In this document: positions 22,815-35,800 of the stretch, piece by piece | Position numbering within the stretch: position 1 is the first letter of the stretch | How the letters are laid out: each line of letters opens with the position of its first letter | Source of the DNA: Meghimatium bilineatum | Taxonomy: Eukaryota; Mollusca; Gastropoda; Stylommatophora; Philomycidae | Assembly: GCA_034231615.1 (NCBI GenBank) | Contig: CM067298.1 | Coordinates: 3,601,834-3,665,833 of the forward strand | DNA length: 64,000 nucleotides | Direction of reading: 5' to 3' | The notes under the pieces: generated by a model | The model's database searches: none | Seen by the model: only the letters and a program-made list of their open reading frames with translations | Told to the model about the DNA's origin: nothing | Translations under genes and position numbers: made by a program

Positions 22815-23630
22815 ATTTTCCTTTTGCGCTGAAGTTAGCGCATAGGTCAGATCTCTCCAATTATGTCTGTTCAAAGCTATTCTGTGCAGTTTTTGAATAG
22901 TATGAATATTGGTTGTTTTACTTTCTCTAAGTATTGTTCTTCTGAGTGTTTCTTTTGGTCTACCCCTGGCTCTTTTGCCGGTTGGTACCCATTCAAGAGA
23001 TTAGTGGTGTATTCTGTTGGTGTCTGCGCGTAGGATATGCCTGATGTAGAACCAACGGAGTTTTCTGATAACATCTGTGATGAAATTTTGATATGTCTCT
23101 TCTCTGATGTTATCATTCGATTTGAATTCACTCCAATGGGTGTTAGTTATCCTACGAAGACATTTGTTCTCGAAACTCAGTAATTTCCTTTCTGAAGATA
23201 AAGAGCTTTTCCAGCTCTCACATCCATATGATAGCACCGGAATAACGCAAGAATTAAATAAGCGCATTTTCGTGCATGTGCTGATTGACTTTGACTTCCA
23301 GATATTAGACAGTCTGTTAAATGCACTTGATGCTAGGGCAATGCGAGTTGTAATTTCTGGCATGACATCACCGTCGAGTGTTAATTTTCTTACTAGATAG
23401 GAGATTTTGTGTACTTTTTCAAGTTGTTGTCCATTTAAAGTAATTTCGTTAGGTTAATTGGTGAAGTGCATAATTTGTGTTTTTGATGAATTGATTTAGA
23501 GACCTATTTGTCCTGCAATGAGTTTTAATCTATCAGTTTTTGTTTGTTCATCTTGATGGTTTTCACTCAATAGTGCAAGATCATCGGCAAAATCCAGGTC
23601 TTCTAATGTTGTTTTATTTATCAATTTCTT
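22815..23630 (-). mobile_element. RTE-like LINE RT (palm to C-terminus), pseudogene
   Basis: Minus strand: LDFADDLALLSENHQDEQTK (motif C FADD), IAGQIGL, stop, INSSKTQIMHF, stop, EITLNGQQLEKVHKISYL, TTRIALASSAFNRLSNIWKS, SYGCESWKSSLSSERKLLSF, CLRRITNTHWSEFKSND, DVIRKLRWFYIRHILRADTN, then in a shifted frame a GKRARGRPKETLRRTI-type tail. Two stops and at least one frameshift. The 5' truncation point coincides with the GAA end of a Rep-A copy at 23635. Confidence 0.8.
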
Positions 23631-23634
23631 CTTC

Positions 23635-23795
23635 TTCGTTCATTCTCAAACTCCCGCTGGATCTCCCTTACAGCAGGACCATGGTCCTAATAGATTTCCA
23701 GCAGGATGTAGTCCAGAGAATGGAAATGCGTTGTGTCGCCGTTTTTATTTGCGCCAGTGGCCCGACACATCCGTCTTCGGCGGAATTTATCCATT
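23635..23795 (-). repeat. Rep-A, full-length type
   Basis: TTCGTTCATTCTCAAACTCC, GATTTCCAGCAGGATGTAGT, TGCGTTGTGTCGCCG and CCCGACACATCCGTCTTCGG. In inverse orientation the element ends GAGTTTGAGAATGAACGAAG plus AAGAAG. About 160 bp. Confidence 0.75.
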
Positions 23796-24284
23796 TGATT
23801 CCTAAATTTGTGTTGGATGTGTTTTTTCTCATAACCCAGTCAATTGCGATATTGAATAATTATTCACCATTATTCACGTGTAAATAGATCCCTCATTGTG
23901 GCGGGAAATGTGATTATCTTGTCGTGAAAAATCGTTACGTGGGAATTTTAGCCCATCGTTTGGCTAAATTCCTAGTACTAAAAAATTCATGTTGTGATTC
24001 GCAAAGGGTGATCCATCTCCCCCCCCCCCTTATCCACGGGGTCGGTAGAAACTACCCCACTACACATAGGAAATAAGAGCTAATCGCTGACAATTCCTGG
24101 AGATGGATACAAGTTGGTGGCAAAGAATGATGACGACCAGAGCTACCGCAGCTGATGTAACATGCTAACCACCTCCGATAATAAACGAGACTGCTATAAA
24201 ACTGTATTTTATAAACTCCTGTAGAAAGTCTATAATGGATACGAAATGGATACAACTGTACTGTCATTTGTATTTTTTATCCTC
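23796..24284. other. No feature recognised
   Basis: Contains a C11 run at 24019-24029; no gene or repeat recognised. Confidence 0.5.
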
Positions 24285-24455
24285 CCCATTCTTCTTCTAA
24301 TTCAGCGTTCATTCTCAAACTCCAGCTGGATCCCCCTTGTAGCAGGACCATTATCCTACTAGATTTCCAGCAGGATGTAGCCCAGAGATGGAAATGCGTT
24401 GCGTATGTTTTATTTGCGGCAATGGCCCGACACATCCGTCTTCTGCGGATCCTAC
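24285..24455 (-). repeat. Rep-A, full-length type
   Basis: Same layout as 23635-23795 (GCGTTCATTCTCAAACTCCA ... GGCCCGACACATCCGTCTTC). Confidence 0.75.
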
Positions 24456-24504
24456 CCATAACTTATAGTCTACGTTCATTGCAGAGCTGATCGCCCTTGT
24501 GTTC

Positions 24505-24675
24505 AGCACCGTATTTAGACTTGATAAGGCCCTAAGCTATTTAAGATATGGGATCCTTTATAAGTCCAGATATTATATCTCAGCGCCAAAAACGATTTTT
24601 TTAGGGGCCCCTAGCAAGTGGGGGCCCTAAGCTATAGCTTGTTTAGCTTATACGTAAATCCTGCACTGCTTGTGT
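24505..24675 (+). repeat. Rep-J copy 2
   Basis: Matches 15368-15520, with an additional GGGGCCCCTAGCAAGTGGGG segment between the two conserved blocks. Confidence 0.75.
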
Positions 24676-24774
24676 TTCACGTAAGTACTAAGCCCCTACT
24701 AGATCACCATCGTAATTATGACATGTACTTCAACTATAAATAATACTTGACACGGTGAGCTTGAAACAGATTCT

Positions 24775-25010
24775 TCTTCTTCTGCGATCAGTTTCCTAGG
24801 CTCATAAGTCTATACTGGAATGTAGGCCGCCTCAATGAATTCAGTCGTCAGCAGGATGTGCTCACGGTTGCCCCACAGCTTTACCTTCAGGTCTGTCTCT
24901 TGGGGCTATATTTTAGTTCTCACGTCATCGAAGAATGGGTATATCTGAAGAATGTGTTATGGAGTCTGGGGACCCTTTTGACAGTTCATTTTGTAGAGTT
25001 CAACTAGTTC
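24775..25010 (-). mobile_element. LINE C-terminus with GAA tail (LINE-C relative)
   Basis: One minus-strand frame: CQKGPQTP, stop, HILQIYPFFDDVRTKI, stop, PQETDLKVKLWGNREHILLT, TEFIEAAYIPV, stop, then about 20 bp to GATCGCAGAAGAAGAAG. This matches the AEHIL..C ... WP.ET.L..KLYG ... EFI design of LINE-C. Its terminal CGCAGAAGAAGAAG is the same as the terminus of Rep-A and Rep-B. Confidence 0.7.
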
Positions 25011-25364
25011 AGGTTTGCTAGTACACCAAGAAAATCTCATCAACTCACTAGTTCAGGTTTGCTTTCTTGTTCGGTATCCAAATATTATCATTATTTTACT
25101 TTCAAATCTACTGTATCTTTGCAGAATTGTGATCATCCGTGTTCTCTAGCATGACAGTACTAGGATATGTGTGATATATGTGGTGATAGATGACTCTAGG
25201 TCTACAGTAAGGCAGTTCTGGTGACATGACACATTTAATCTGCTATGCACTTTTTCATAGAAAATAAAATAATTAGAGCCATGATGGTGTAGCCTCTAAG
25301 TCACGCGCACACTGAACAGTGACGACATGTGTTTTGCTTCTTTAGCAACTTGTAATTTGCAACA
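25011..25364. other. No feature recognised
   Basis: A short duplicated ACTAGTTCAGGTTTGCT near 25010-25060; otherwise nothing identified. Confidence 0.5.
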
Positions 25365-25790
25365 CACACAAAAAAAACTCACGTGGTGCAGCCAGCCATC
25401 ACGAAATGGATACACGACCAAGGAAACTTACTCTCAGGCACTAGCCAGGCAAAGTGTTGCAAGTGGCACTAGTCAGGCAAAGTGTTGCAAGTGGCACTAC
25501 TCAGGCAAAGTGTTGGAAGTGGTACTAGTCAGGCAAAGTGTTGGAAGTGGCACTAGTCAGGCAAAGTGTTGGAAGTGGCACTAGTCAGGCAAAGTGTTGG
25601 AAGTGGCACTAGTCAGGCAAAGTGTTGGAAGTAGCACTAGTCAGGCAAAGTGTTGGAAGTGGCACTAGGCAGGCAAAGTGTTGGAAGTAGCACTAGTCAG
25701 GCAAAGTGTTGGAAGTAGCACTAGTCAGGCAATGTGTGGTCAACTACTGGCTAGACACCTGCTGCTCAACTACTGGTTAGACAGATGAAA
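25365..25790 (+). repeat. Rep-K copy 2, expanded
   Basis: GTGGTGCAGCCAGCCATC on the left and GGTCAACTACTGGCTAGACA on the right match the unexpanded copy at 13630-13800. Between them lies the 28-bp array. Confidence 0.65.
25428..25735. repeat. 28-bp tandem repeat in Rep-K
   Basis: About 11 units of ACTAGTCAGGCAAAGTGTTG plus (C/G)AAGTGGC. The seed equivalent at 13.6 kb is single. Confidence 0.95.
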
Positions 25791-26209
25791 AATTATGCAA
25801 GAACTGTGTGCTATGACGTTGATGTACAACTCAGTTACCTTTACCCCAGAGACAACAAATGACTGGGACACTGAGCTTATATGCTCTTAGATGGTATACA
25901 GATTGGCAGTTCATATCTGTACAGATTTACATATCTGTCTGAGGGTAAATTAAAAACTCATCCTGTACATGACGTGACGACAGCAAGAGCATGCGGACTT
26001 GATCACACAGCTACAATATCCCTCCCTGCAACTCCTTAACAGGAAACATTCAGTATTTGACAGAATGATATATCCCATATAGATAACTACTACATGCTTT
26101 GATTATCAGTTTTTGTCTCAAAGTCTTTTTATCAGATCAAATTGTTCCTGTAATTTTGTGAGGATTTCTGTCTGGTTATTTCATAGAATGATGAATTTCT
26201 AACAATTTA

Positions 26210-26640
26210 AAACAATAGTGAAAACAGCTTGTGAAATGAGATGTTTGAGGAAAACTATAAATGTTACTAGATGAGACAGAGGGAGAAATGAAGATATCAG
26301 GAAAGAAATAAATACCATCTCAAATCAAGACTACATCGAGAGACAGCAAACCAGGAGGTTTGGCCATGAGAATAAAACCAACAGAAGCCTTTCTTGCACA
26401 CAACATTAGAAGATTGGACTACAAGGCACGAGAAAGACCAATAACTAGATGGTTAGAGACAAGAAAGACCAATAACTAGATGGTTAGAGACAAGAAAGAC
26501 CAATAACTAGATGGTTAGAGACAATCAAAGAGAGACACTAGCTGACTATGGATATTGCAACCTAAATGGTCAAAGACAGACGACTCCAACTTCCCACCAC
26601 GATGCTTCACTGCACAAGTGGAAATGACAATAGTTACTAA
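26210..26640 (+). mobile_element. LINE RT C-terminal fragment with internal triplication
   Basis: Plus strand: EMRCLRKTINVTR, RGRNEDIRKEINTISNQDYI, ERQQTRRFGHENKTN, then RERPITRWLETRK repeated, then TIKERH. Aligns with the better copy at 63020-63390 (CLRKATGVTKFDRLRNEDIR). The AAAGACCAATAACTAGATGG segment (31-bp unit) is present three times in tandem at 26434-26525, which breaks the frame. Confidence 0.7.
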
Positions 26641-26835
26641 ATACGTAACTATATGTAATAATACGGATATGTGGGACCCATAATGCAAAATTGTACTTGA
26701 AAAAGTTGACAGGAAGCATGTTTCATGTTGAAGATCCTCCTGTTAGCAAATATGACATTAGAGCTAACCCTTGAAGTCAGGAAACTGCTTCTACCACAAT
26801 ATGACAATAAAAATGACTAAATATTTTATTGCCTC
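26641..26835. other. Left flank of the large array
   Basis: Unique-looking sequence; no recognisable seed element for the adjacent array. Confidence 0.5.
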
Positions 26836-29800
26836 TAAAATGACAAGTATCTAGTGTACATAAAACCCAACAATGACAAGTATCTAGTGTACATACAACC
26901 CAACAATGACAAGTATCTAGTGTACATCAAACAATGACAAGTATCTAGTGTACATACAACCCAACAATGACAAGTATCTAGTGTACATACAACCCAACAA
27001 TGACAAGTATCTAGTGTACATCAAACAATGACAAGTATCTAGTGTACATACAACCCAACAATGACAAGTATCTAGTGTACATCAAACAATGACAAGTATC
27101 TAGTGTACATACAACCCAACAATGACAAGTATCTAGTGTACATACAACCAAACAATGACAAGTATCTAGTGTACATACAACCCAACAATGACAAGTATCT
27201 AGTGTACATACAACCAAACAATGACAAGTATCTAGTGTACATCAAACAATGACAAGTATCTAGTGTACATAAAACCGAACAATGACAAGTATCTAGTGTA
27301 CATACAACCGAACAATGACAAGTATCTAGTGGACATCAAACAATGACAAGTATCTAGTGTACATACAACCCAACAATGACAAGTATCTAGTGTACATCAA
27401 ACAATGACAAGTATCTAGTGTACATACAACCCAACAATGACAAGTATCTAGTGTACATACAACCCAACAATGACAAGTATCTAGTGTACATACAACCCAA
27501 CAATGACAAGTATCTAGTGTACATCAAACAATGACAAGTATCTAGTGTACATAAAACCGAACAATGACAAGTATTTAGTGTACATACAACCGAACAATGA
27601 CAAGTATCTAGTGTACATCAAACAATGACAAGTATCTAGTGTACATACAACCCAACAATGACAAGTATCTAGTGTACATCAAACAATGACAAGTATCTAG
27701 TGTACATACAACCCAACAATGACAAGTATCTAGTGTACATACAACCCAACAATGACAAGTATCTAGTGTACATAAAACCCAACAATGACAAGTATCTAGT
27801 GTACATACAACCCAACAAAGACAAGTATCTAGTGTACATACAACCCAACAAAGACAAGTATCTAGTGTACATAAAACCGAACAATGACAAGTATCTAGTG
27901 TACATAAAACCGAACAATGACAAGTATCTAGTGTACATAAAACCGAACAATGACAAGTATCTAGTGTACATAAAACCGAACAATGACAAGTATCTAGTGT
28001 ACATACAACCCAACAAAGACAAGTATCTAGTGTACATAAAACCCAACAATGACAAGTATCTAGTGTACATCAAACAATGACAAGTATCTAGTGTACATAC
28101 AACCCAACAAAGACAAGTATCTAGTGTACATACAACCCAACAATGACAAGTATCTAGTGTACATCAAACAATGACAAGTATCTAGTGTACATCAAACAAT
28201 GACAAGTATCTAGTGTACATACAACCCAACAATGACAAGTATCTAGTGTACATACAACCCAACAATGACAAGTATCTAGTGTACATACAACCCAACAATG
28301 ACAAGTATCTAGTGTACATACAACCCAACAATGACAAGTATCTAGTGTACATACAACCCAACAATGACAAGTATCTAGTGTACATCAAACAATGACAAGT
28401 ATCTAGTGTACATACAACCCAACAATGACAAGTATCTAGTGTACATACAACCCAACAATGACAAGTATCTAGTGTACATACAACCAAACAATGACAAGTA
28501 TCTAGTGTACATACAACCAAACAATGACAAGTATCTCATGTACATACAACCCAACAATGACAAGTATCTAGTGTACATACAACCCAACAATGACAAGTAT
28601 CTAGTGTACATACAACCCAACAATGACAAGTATCTAGTGTACATAAAACCGAACAATGACAAGTATCTAGTGTACATACAACCAAACAATGACAAGTATC
28701 TAGTGTACATACAACCCAACAATGACAAGTATCTAGTGTACATCAAACAATGACAAGTATCTAGTGTACATACAACCGAACAATGACAAGTATCTAGTGT
28801 ACATACAACCCAACAAAGACAAGTATCTAGTGTACATCAAACAATGACAAGTATCTAGTGTACATACAACCGAACAATGACAAGTATCTAGTGTACATAC
28901 AACCCAACAAAGACAAGTATCTAGTGTACATACAACCCAACAATGACAAGTATCTAGTGTACATCAAACAATGACAAGTATCTAGTGTACATACAACCCA
29001 ACAATGACAAGTATCTAGTGTACATCAAACAATGACAAGTATCTAGTGTACATACAACCGAACAATGACAAGTATCTAGTGTACATACAACCCAACAATG
29101 ACAAGTATCTAGTGTACATAAACAATGACAAGTATCTAGTGTACATACAACCCAACAATGACAAGTATCTAGTGTACATACAACCCAACAATGACAAGTA
29201 TCTAGTGTACATCAAACAATGACAAGTATCTAGTGTACATAAAACCCAACAATGACAAGTATCTAGTGTACATACAACCCAACAATGACAAGTATCTAGT
29301 GTACATCAAACAATGACAAGTATCTAGTGTACATCAAACAATGACAAGTATCTAGTGTACATCAAACAATGACAAGTATCTAGTGTACATACAACCCAAC
29401 AATGACAAGTATCTAGTGTACATAAAACCCAACAATGACAAGTATCTAGTGTACATACAACCCAACAATGACAAGTATCTAGTGTACATCAAACAATGAC
29501 AAGTATCTAGTGTACATACAACCCAACAAAGACAAGTATCTAGTGTACATACAACCCAACAAAGACAAGTATCTAGTGTACATACAACCAAACAATGACA
29601 AGTATCTCATGTACATAAAACCGAACAATGACAAGTATCTAGTGTACATCAAACAATGACAAGTATCTAGTGTACATAAAACCGAACAATGACAAGTATC
29701 TAGTGTACATAAAACCGAACAATGACAAGTATCTAGTGTACATACAACCAAACAATGACAAGTATCTAGTGTACATAAAACCCAACAATGACAAGTATCT

Positions 29801-32800
29801 AGTGTACATATAACCGAACAATGACAAGTATCTAGTGTACATAAAACCCAACAATGACAAGTATCTAGTGTACATACAACCAAACAATGACAAGTATCTA
29901 GTGTACATAAAACCCAACAATGACAAGTATCTAGTGTACATAAAACCCAACAATGACAAGTATCTAGTGTACATACAACCAAACAATGACAAGTATCTAG
30001 TGTACATAAAACCGAACAATGACAAGTATCTCATGTATATAAAACCCAACAATGACAAGTATCTAGTGTACATACAACCAAACAATGACAAGTATCTAGT
30101 GTACATACAACCCAACAATGACAAGTATCTAGTGTACATACAACCAAACAATGACAAGTATCTAGTGTACATACATCCAAACAATGACAAGTATCTAGTG
30201 TACATACAACCAAACAATGACAAGTATCTAGTGTACATCAAACAATGACAAGTATCTAGTGTACATACAACCCAACAATGACAAGTATCTAGTGTACATA
30301 CAACCAAACAATGACAAGTATCTAGTGTACATACAACCAAACAATGACAAGTATCTAGTGTACATACAACCAATGACAAGTATCTAGTGTACATACAACC
30401 GAACAATGACAAGTATCTCATGTACATAAAACCGAACAATGACAAGTATCTCATGTACATAAAACCGAACAATGACAAGTATCTAGTGTACATAAAACCG
30501 AACAATGACAAGTATCTAGTGTACATAAAACCGAACAATGACAAGTATCTAGTGTACATAAAACCGAACAATGACAAGTATCTAGTGTACATACAACCAA
30601 ACAATGACAAGTATCTAGTGTACATAAAACCGAACAATGACAAGTATCTAGTGTACATCAAACAATGACAAGTATCTAGTGTACATAAAACCGAACAATG
30701 ACAAGTATCTAGTGTACATCAAACAATGACAAGTATCTAGTGTACATAAAACCGAACAATGACAAGTACCTAGTATACATAAAACCGAACAATGACAAGT
30801 ATCTAGTGTACATAAAACCGAACAATGACAAGTATCTAGTGTACATAAAACCGAACAATGACAAGTATCTAGTGTACATCAAACAATGACAAGTATCTAG
30901 TGTACATAAAACCGAACAATGACAAGTATCTAGTGTACATCAAACAATGACAAGTATCTAGTGTACATACAACCAAACAATGACAAGTATCTAGTGTACA
31001 TAAAACCGAACAATGACAAGTATCTAGTGTACATAAAACTGAACAATGACAAGTATCTAGTGTACATCAAACAATGACAAGTATCTAGTGTACATAAAAC
31101 CGAACAATGACAAGTATCTAGTGTACATCAAACAATGACAAGTATCTAGTGTACATACAACCAAACAATGACAAGTATCTAGTGTACATAAAACCGAACA
31201 ATGACAAGTATCTAGTGTACATCAAACAATGACAAGTATCTAGTGTACATAAAACCGAACAATGACAAGTATCTAGTGTACATCAAACAATGACAAGTAT
31301 CTAGTGTACATACAACCCAACAATGACAAGTATCTAGTGTACATACAACCCAACAATGACAAGTATCTAGTGTACATACAACCCAACAATGACAAGTATC
31401 TAGTGTACATCAAACAATGACAAGTATCTAGTGTACATAAAACCCAACAATGACAAGTATCTCATGTATATAAAACCGAACAATGACAAGTATCTCATGT
31501 ATATAAAACCGAACAATGACAAGTATCTCATGTACATAAAACCGAACAATGACAAGTATCTCATGTATATAAAACCGAACAATGACAAGTATCTAGTGTA
31601 CATACAACCAAACAATGACAAGTATCTAGTGTACATACAACCAAACAATGACAAGTATCTCATGTACATAAAACCGAACAATGACAAGTATCTAGTGTAC
31701 ATAAAACCGAACAATGACAAGTATCTCATGTATATAAAACCGAACAATGACAAGTATCTCATGTATATAAAACCGAACAATGACAAGTATCTCATGTACA
31801 TAAAACCGAACAATGACAAGTATCTCATGTATATAAAACCGAACAATGACAAGTATCTCATGTACATAAAACCGAACAATGACAAGTATCTCATGTATAT
31901 AAAACCGAACAATGACAAGTATCTCATGTACATACAACCAAACAATGACAAGTATCTAGTGTACATACAACCAAACAATGACAAGTATCTCATGTACATA
32001 AAACCGAACAATGACAAGTATCTAGTGTACATACAACCAAACAATGACAAGTATCTAGTGTACATACAACCAAACAATGACAAGTATCTCATGTACATAA
32101 AACCAAACAATGACAAGTATCTAGTGTACATAAAACCGAACAATGACAAGTATCTCATGTATATAAAACCGAACAATGACAAGTATCTCATGTATATAAA
32201 ACCGAACAATGACAAGTATCTCATGTACATAAAACCGAACAATGACAAGTATCTCATGTACATAAAACCGAACAATGACAAGTATCTCATGTATATAAAA
32301 CCGAACAATGACAAGTATCTCATGTACATAAAACCGAACAATGACAAGTATCTCATGTACATAAAACCGAACAATGACAAGTATCTAGTGTACATAAAAC
32401 CGAACAATGACAAGTATCTAGTGTACATAAAACTGAACAATGACAAGTATCTAGTGTACATCAAACAATGACAAGTATCTAGTGTACATAAAACCGAACA
32501 ATGACAAGTATCTAGTGTACATCAAACAATGACAAGTATCTAGTGTACATACAACCAAACAATGACAAGTATCTAGTGTACATAAAACCGAACAATGACA
32601 AGTATCTAGTGTACATCAAACAATGACAAGTATCTAGTGTACATAAAACCGAACAATGACAAGTATCTAGTGTACATCAAACAATGACAAGTATCTAGTG
32701 TACATACAACCCAACAATGACAAGTATCTAGTGTACATACAACCCAACAATGACAAGTATCTAGTGTACATACAACCAAACAATGACAAGTATCTAGTGT

Positions 32801-35800
32801 ACATCAAACAATGACAAGTATCTAGTGTACATCAAACAATGACAAGTATCTAGTGTACAACCCAACAATGACAAGTATCTAGTGTACATACAACCCAACA
32901 ATGACAAGTATCTAGTGTACATACAACCCAACAATGACAAGTATCTAGTGTACATAAAACCGAACAATGACAAGTATCTAGTGTACATAAAACCGAACAA
33001 TGACAAGTATCTAGTGTACATAAAACAATGACAAGTATCTAGTGTACATACAACCAAACAATGACAAGTATCTAGTGTACATCAAACAATGACAAGTATC
33101 TAGTGTACAACCCAACAATGACAAGTATCTAGTGTACATACAACCCAACAATGACAAGTATCTAGTGTACATACAACCCAACAATGACAAGTATCTAGTG
33201 TACATAAAACCGAACAATGACAAGTATCTAGTGTACATAAAACCGAACAATGACAAGTATCTAGTGTACATCAAACAATGACAAGTATCTAGTGTACATA
33301 AAACCCAACAATGACAAGTATCTCATGTATATAAAACCGAACAATGACAAGTATCTCATGTATATAAAACCGAACAATGACAAGTATCTAGTGTACATAC
33401 AACCAAACAATGACAAGTATCTAGTGTACATAAAACCGAACAATGACAAGTATCTAGTGTACATCAAACAATGACAAGTATCTAGTGTACATAAAACCCA
33501 ACAATGACAAGTATCTCATGTATATAAAACCAAACAATGACAAGTATCTAGTGTACATACAACCCAACAATGACAAGTATCTAGTGTACATAAAACCGAA
33601 CAATGACAAGTATCTAGTGTACATCAAACAATGACAAGTATCTAGTGTACATAAAACCCAACAATGACAAGTATCTCATGTATATAAAACCAAACAATGA
33701 CAAGTATCTAGTGTACATACAACCAAACAATGACAAGTATCTCATGTACATAAAACCGAACAATGACAAGTATCTCATGTACATAAAACCGAACAATGAC
33801 AAGTATCTAGTGTACATAAAACCGAACAATGACAAGTATCTAGTGTACATACAACCAAACAATGACAAGTATCTAGTGTACATAAAACCGAACAATGACA
33901 AGTATCTAGTGTACATAAAACCGAACAATGACAAGTATCTAGTGTACATAAAACCGAACAATGACAAGTATCTAGTGTACATAAAACCGAACAATGACAA
34001 GTATCTAGTGTACATACAACCAAACAATGACAAGTATCTAGTGTACATAAAACCGAACAATGACAAGTATCTAGTGTACATCAAACAATGACAAGTATCT
34101 AGTGTACATAAAACCGAACAATGACAAGTATCTAGTGTACATCAAACAATGACAAGTATCTAGTGTACATAAAACCGAACAATGACAAGTATCTAGTGTA
34201 CATCAAACAATGACAAGTATCTAGTGTACATACAACCCAACAATGACAAGTATCTAGTGTACATAAAACCGAACAATGACAAGTATCTAGTGTACATCAA
34301 ACAATGACAAGTATCTAGTGTACATACAACCCAACAATGACAAGTATCTAGTGTACATAAAACCCAACAATGACAAGTATCTAGTGTACATCAAACAATG
34401 ACAAGTATCTAGTGTACATACAACCAAACAATGACAAGTATCTAGTGTACATAAAACCGAACAATGACAAGTATCTAGTGTACATACAACCAAACAATGA
34501 CAAGTATCTAGTGTACATACAACCAAACAATGACAAGTATCTAGTGTACATCAAACAATGACAAGTATCTAGTGTACATCAAACAATGACAAGTATCTAG
34601 TGTACATCAAACAATGACAAGTATCTAGTGTACATCAAACAATGACAAGTATCTAGTGTACATCAAACAATGACAAGTATCTAGTGTACATACAACCAAA
34701 CAATGACAAGTATCTAGTGTACATAAAACCGAACAATGACAAGTATCTACTGTACATAAAACCGAACAATGACAAGTATCTAGTGTACATCAAACAATGA
34801 CAAGTATCTAGTGTACATAAAACCGAACAATGACAAGTATCTAGTGTACATCAAACAATGACAAGTATCTAGTGTACATACAACCAAACAATGACAAGTA
34901 TCTAGTGTACATAAAACCGAACAATGACAAGTATCTAGTGTACATCAAACAATGACAAGTATCTAGTGTACATAAAACCGAACAATGACAAGTATCTAGT
35001 GTACATACAACCAAACAATGACAAGTATCTAGTGTACATACAACCAAACAATGACAAGTATCTAGTGTACATACAACCGAACAATGACAAGTATCTCATG
35101 TATATAAAACTGAACAATGACAAGTATCTCATGTACATAAAACCAAACAATGACAAGTATCTAGTGTACATACAACCAAACAATGACAAGTATCTAGTGT
35201 ACATAAAACAATGACAAGTATCTAGTGTACATAAAACAATGACAAGTATCTAGTGTACATAAAACAATGACAAGTATCTAGTGTACATAAAACAATGACA
35301 AGTATCTAGTGTACATAAAACAATGACAAGTATCTAGTGTACATAAAACAATGACAAGTATCTAGTGTACATAAAACAATGACAAGTATCTAGTGTACAT
35401 AAAACAATGACAAGTATCTAGTGTACATACAACCAAACAATGACAAGTATCTAGTGTACATACAACCAAACAATGACAAGTATCTAGTGTACATAAAACC
35501 GAACAATGACAAGTATCTAGTGTACATCAAACAATGACAAGTATTTAGTGTACATAAAACCGAACAATGACAAGTATCTAGTGTACATCAAACAATGACA
35601 AGTATCTAGTGTACATACAACCAAACAATGACAAGTATCTAGTGTACATAAAACCCAACAATGACAAGTATCTAGTGTACATACTACCCAACAATGACAA
35701 GTATCTAGTGTACATAAAACCGAACAATGACAAGTATCTAGTGTACATACAACCCAACAATGACAAGTATCTAGTGTACATAAAACCCAACAATGACAAG

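Noticed and set aside
31400-32471. Frames of about 350 codons on both strands in the 33-bp array
   Set aside because: The unit is 33 bp (11 codons) with no stop in one frame on each strand; frames end at each 28-bp unit. No start context, codon bias or splice signals.
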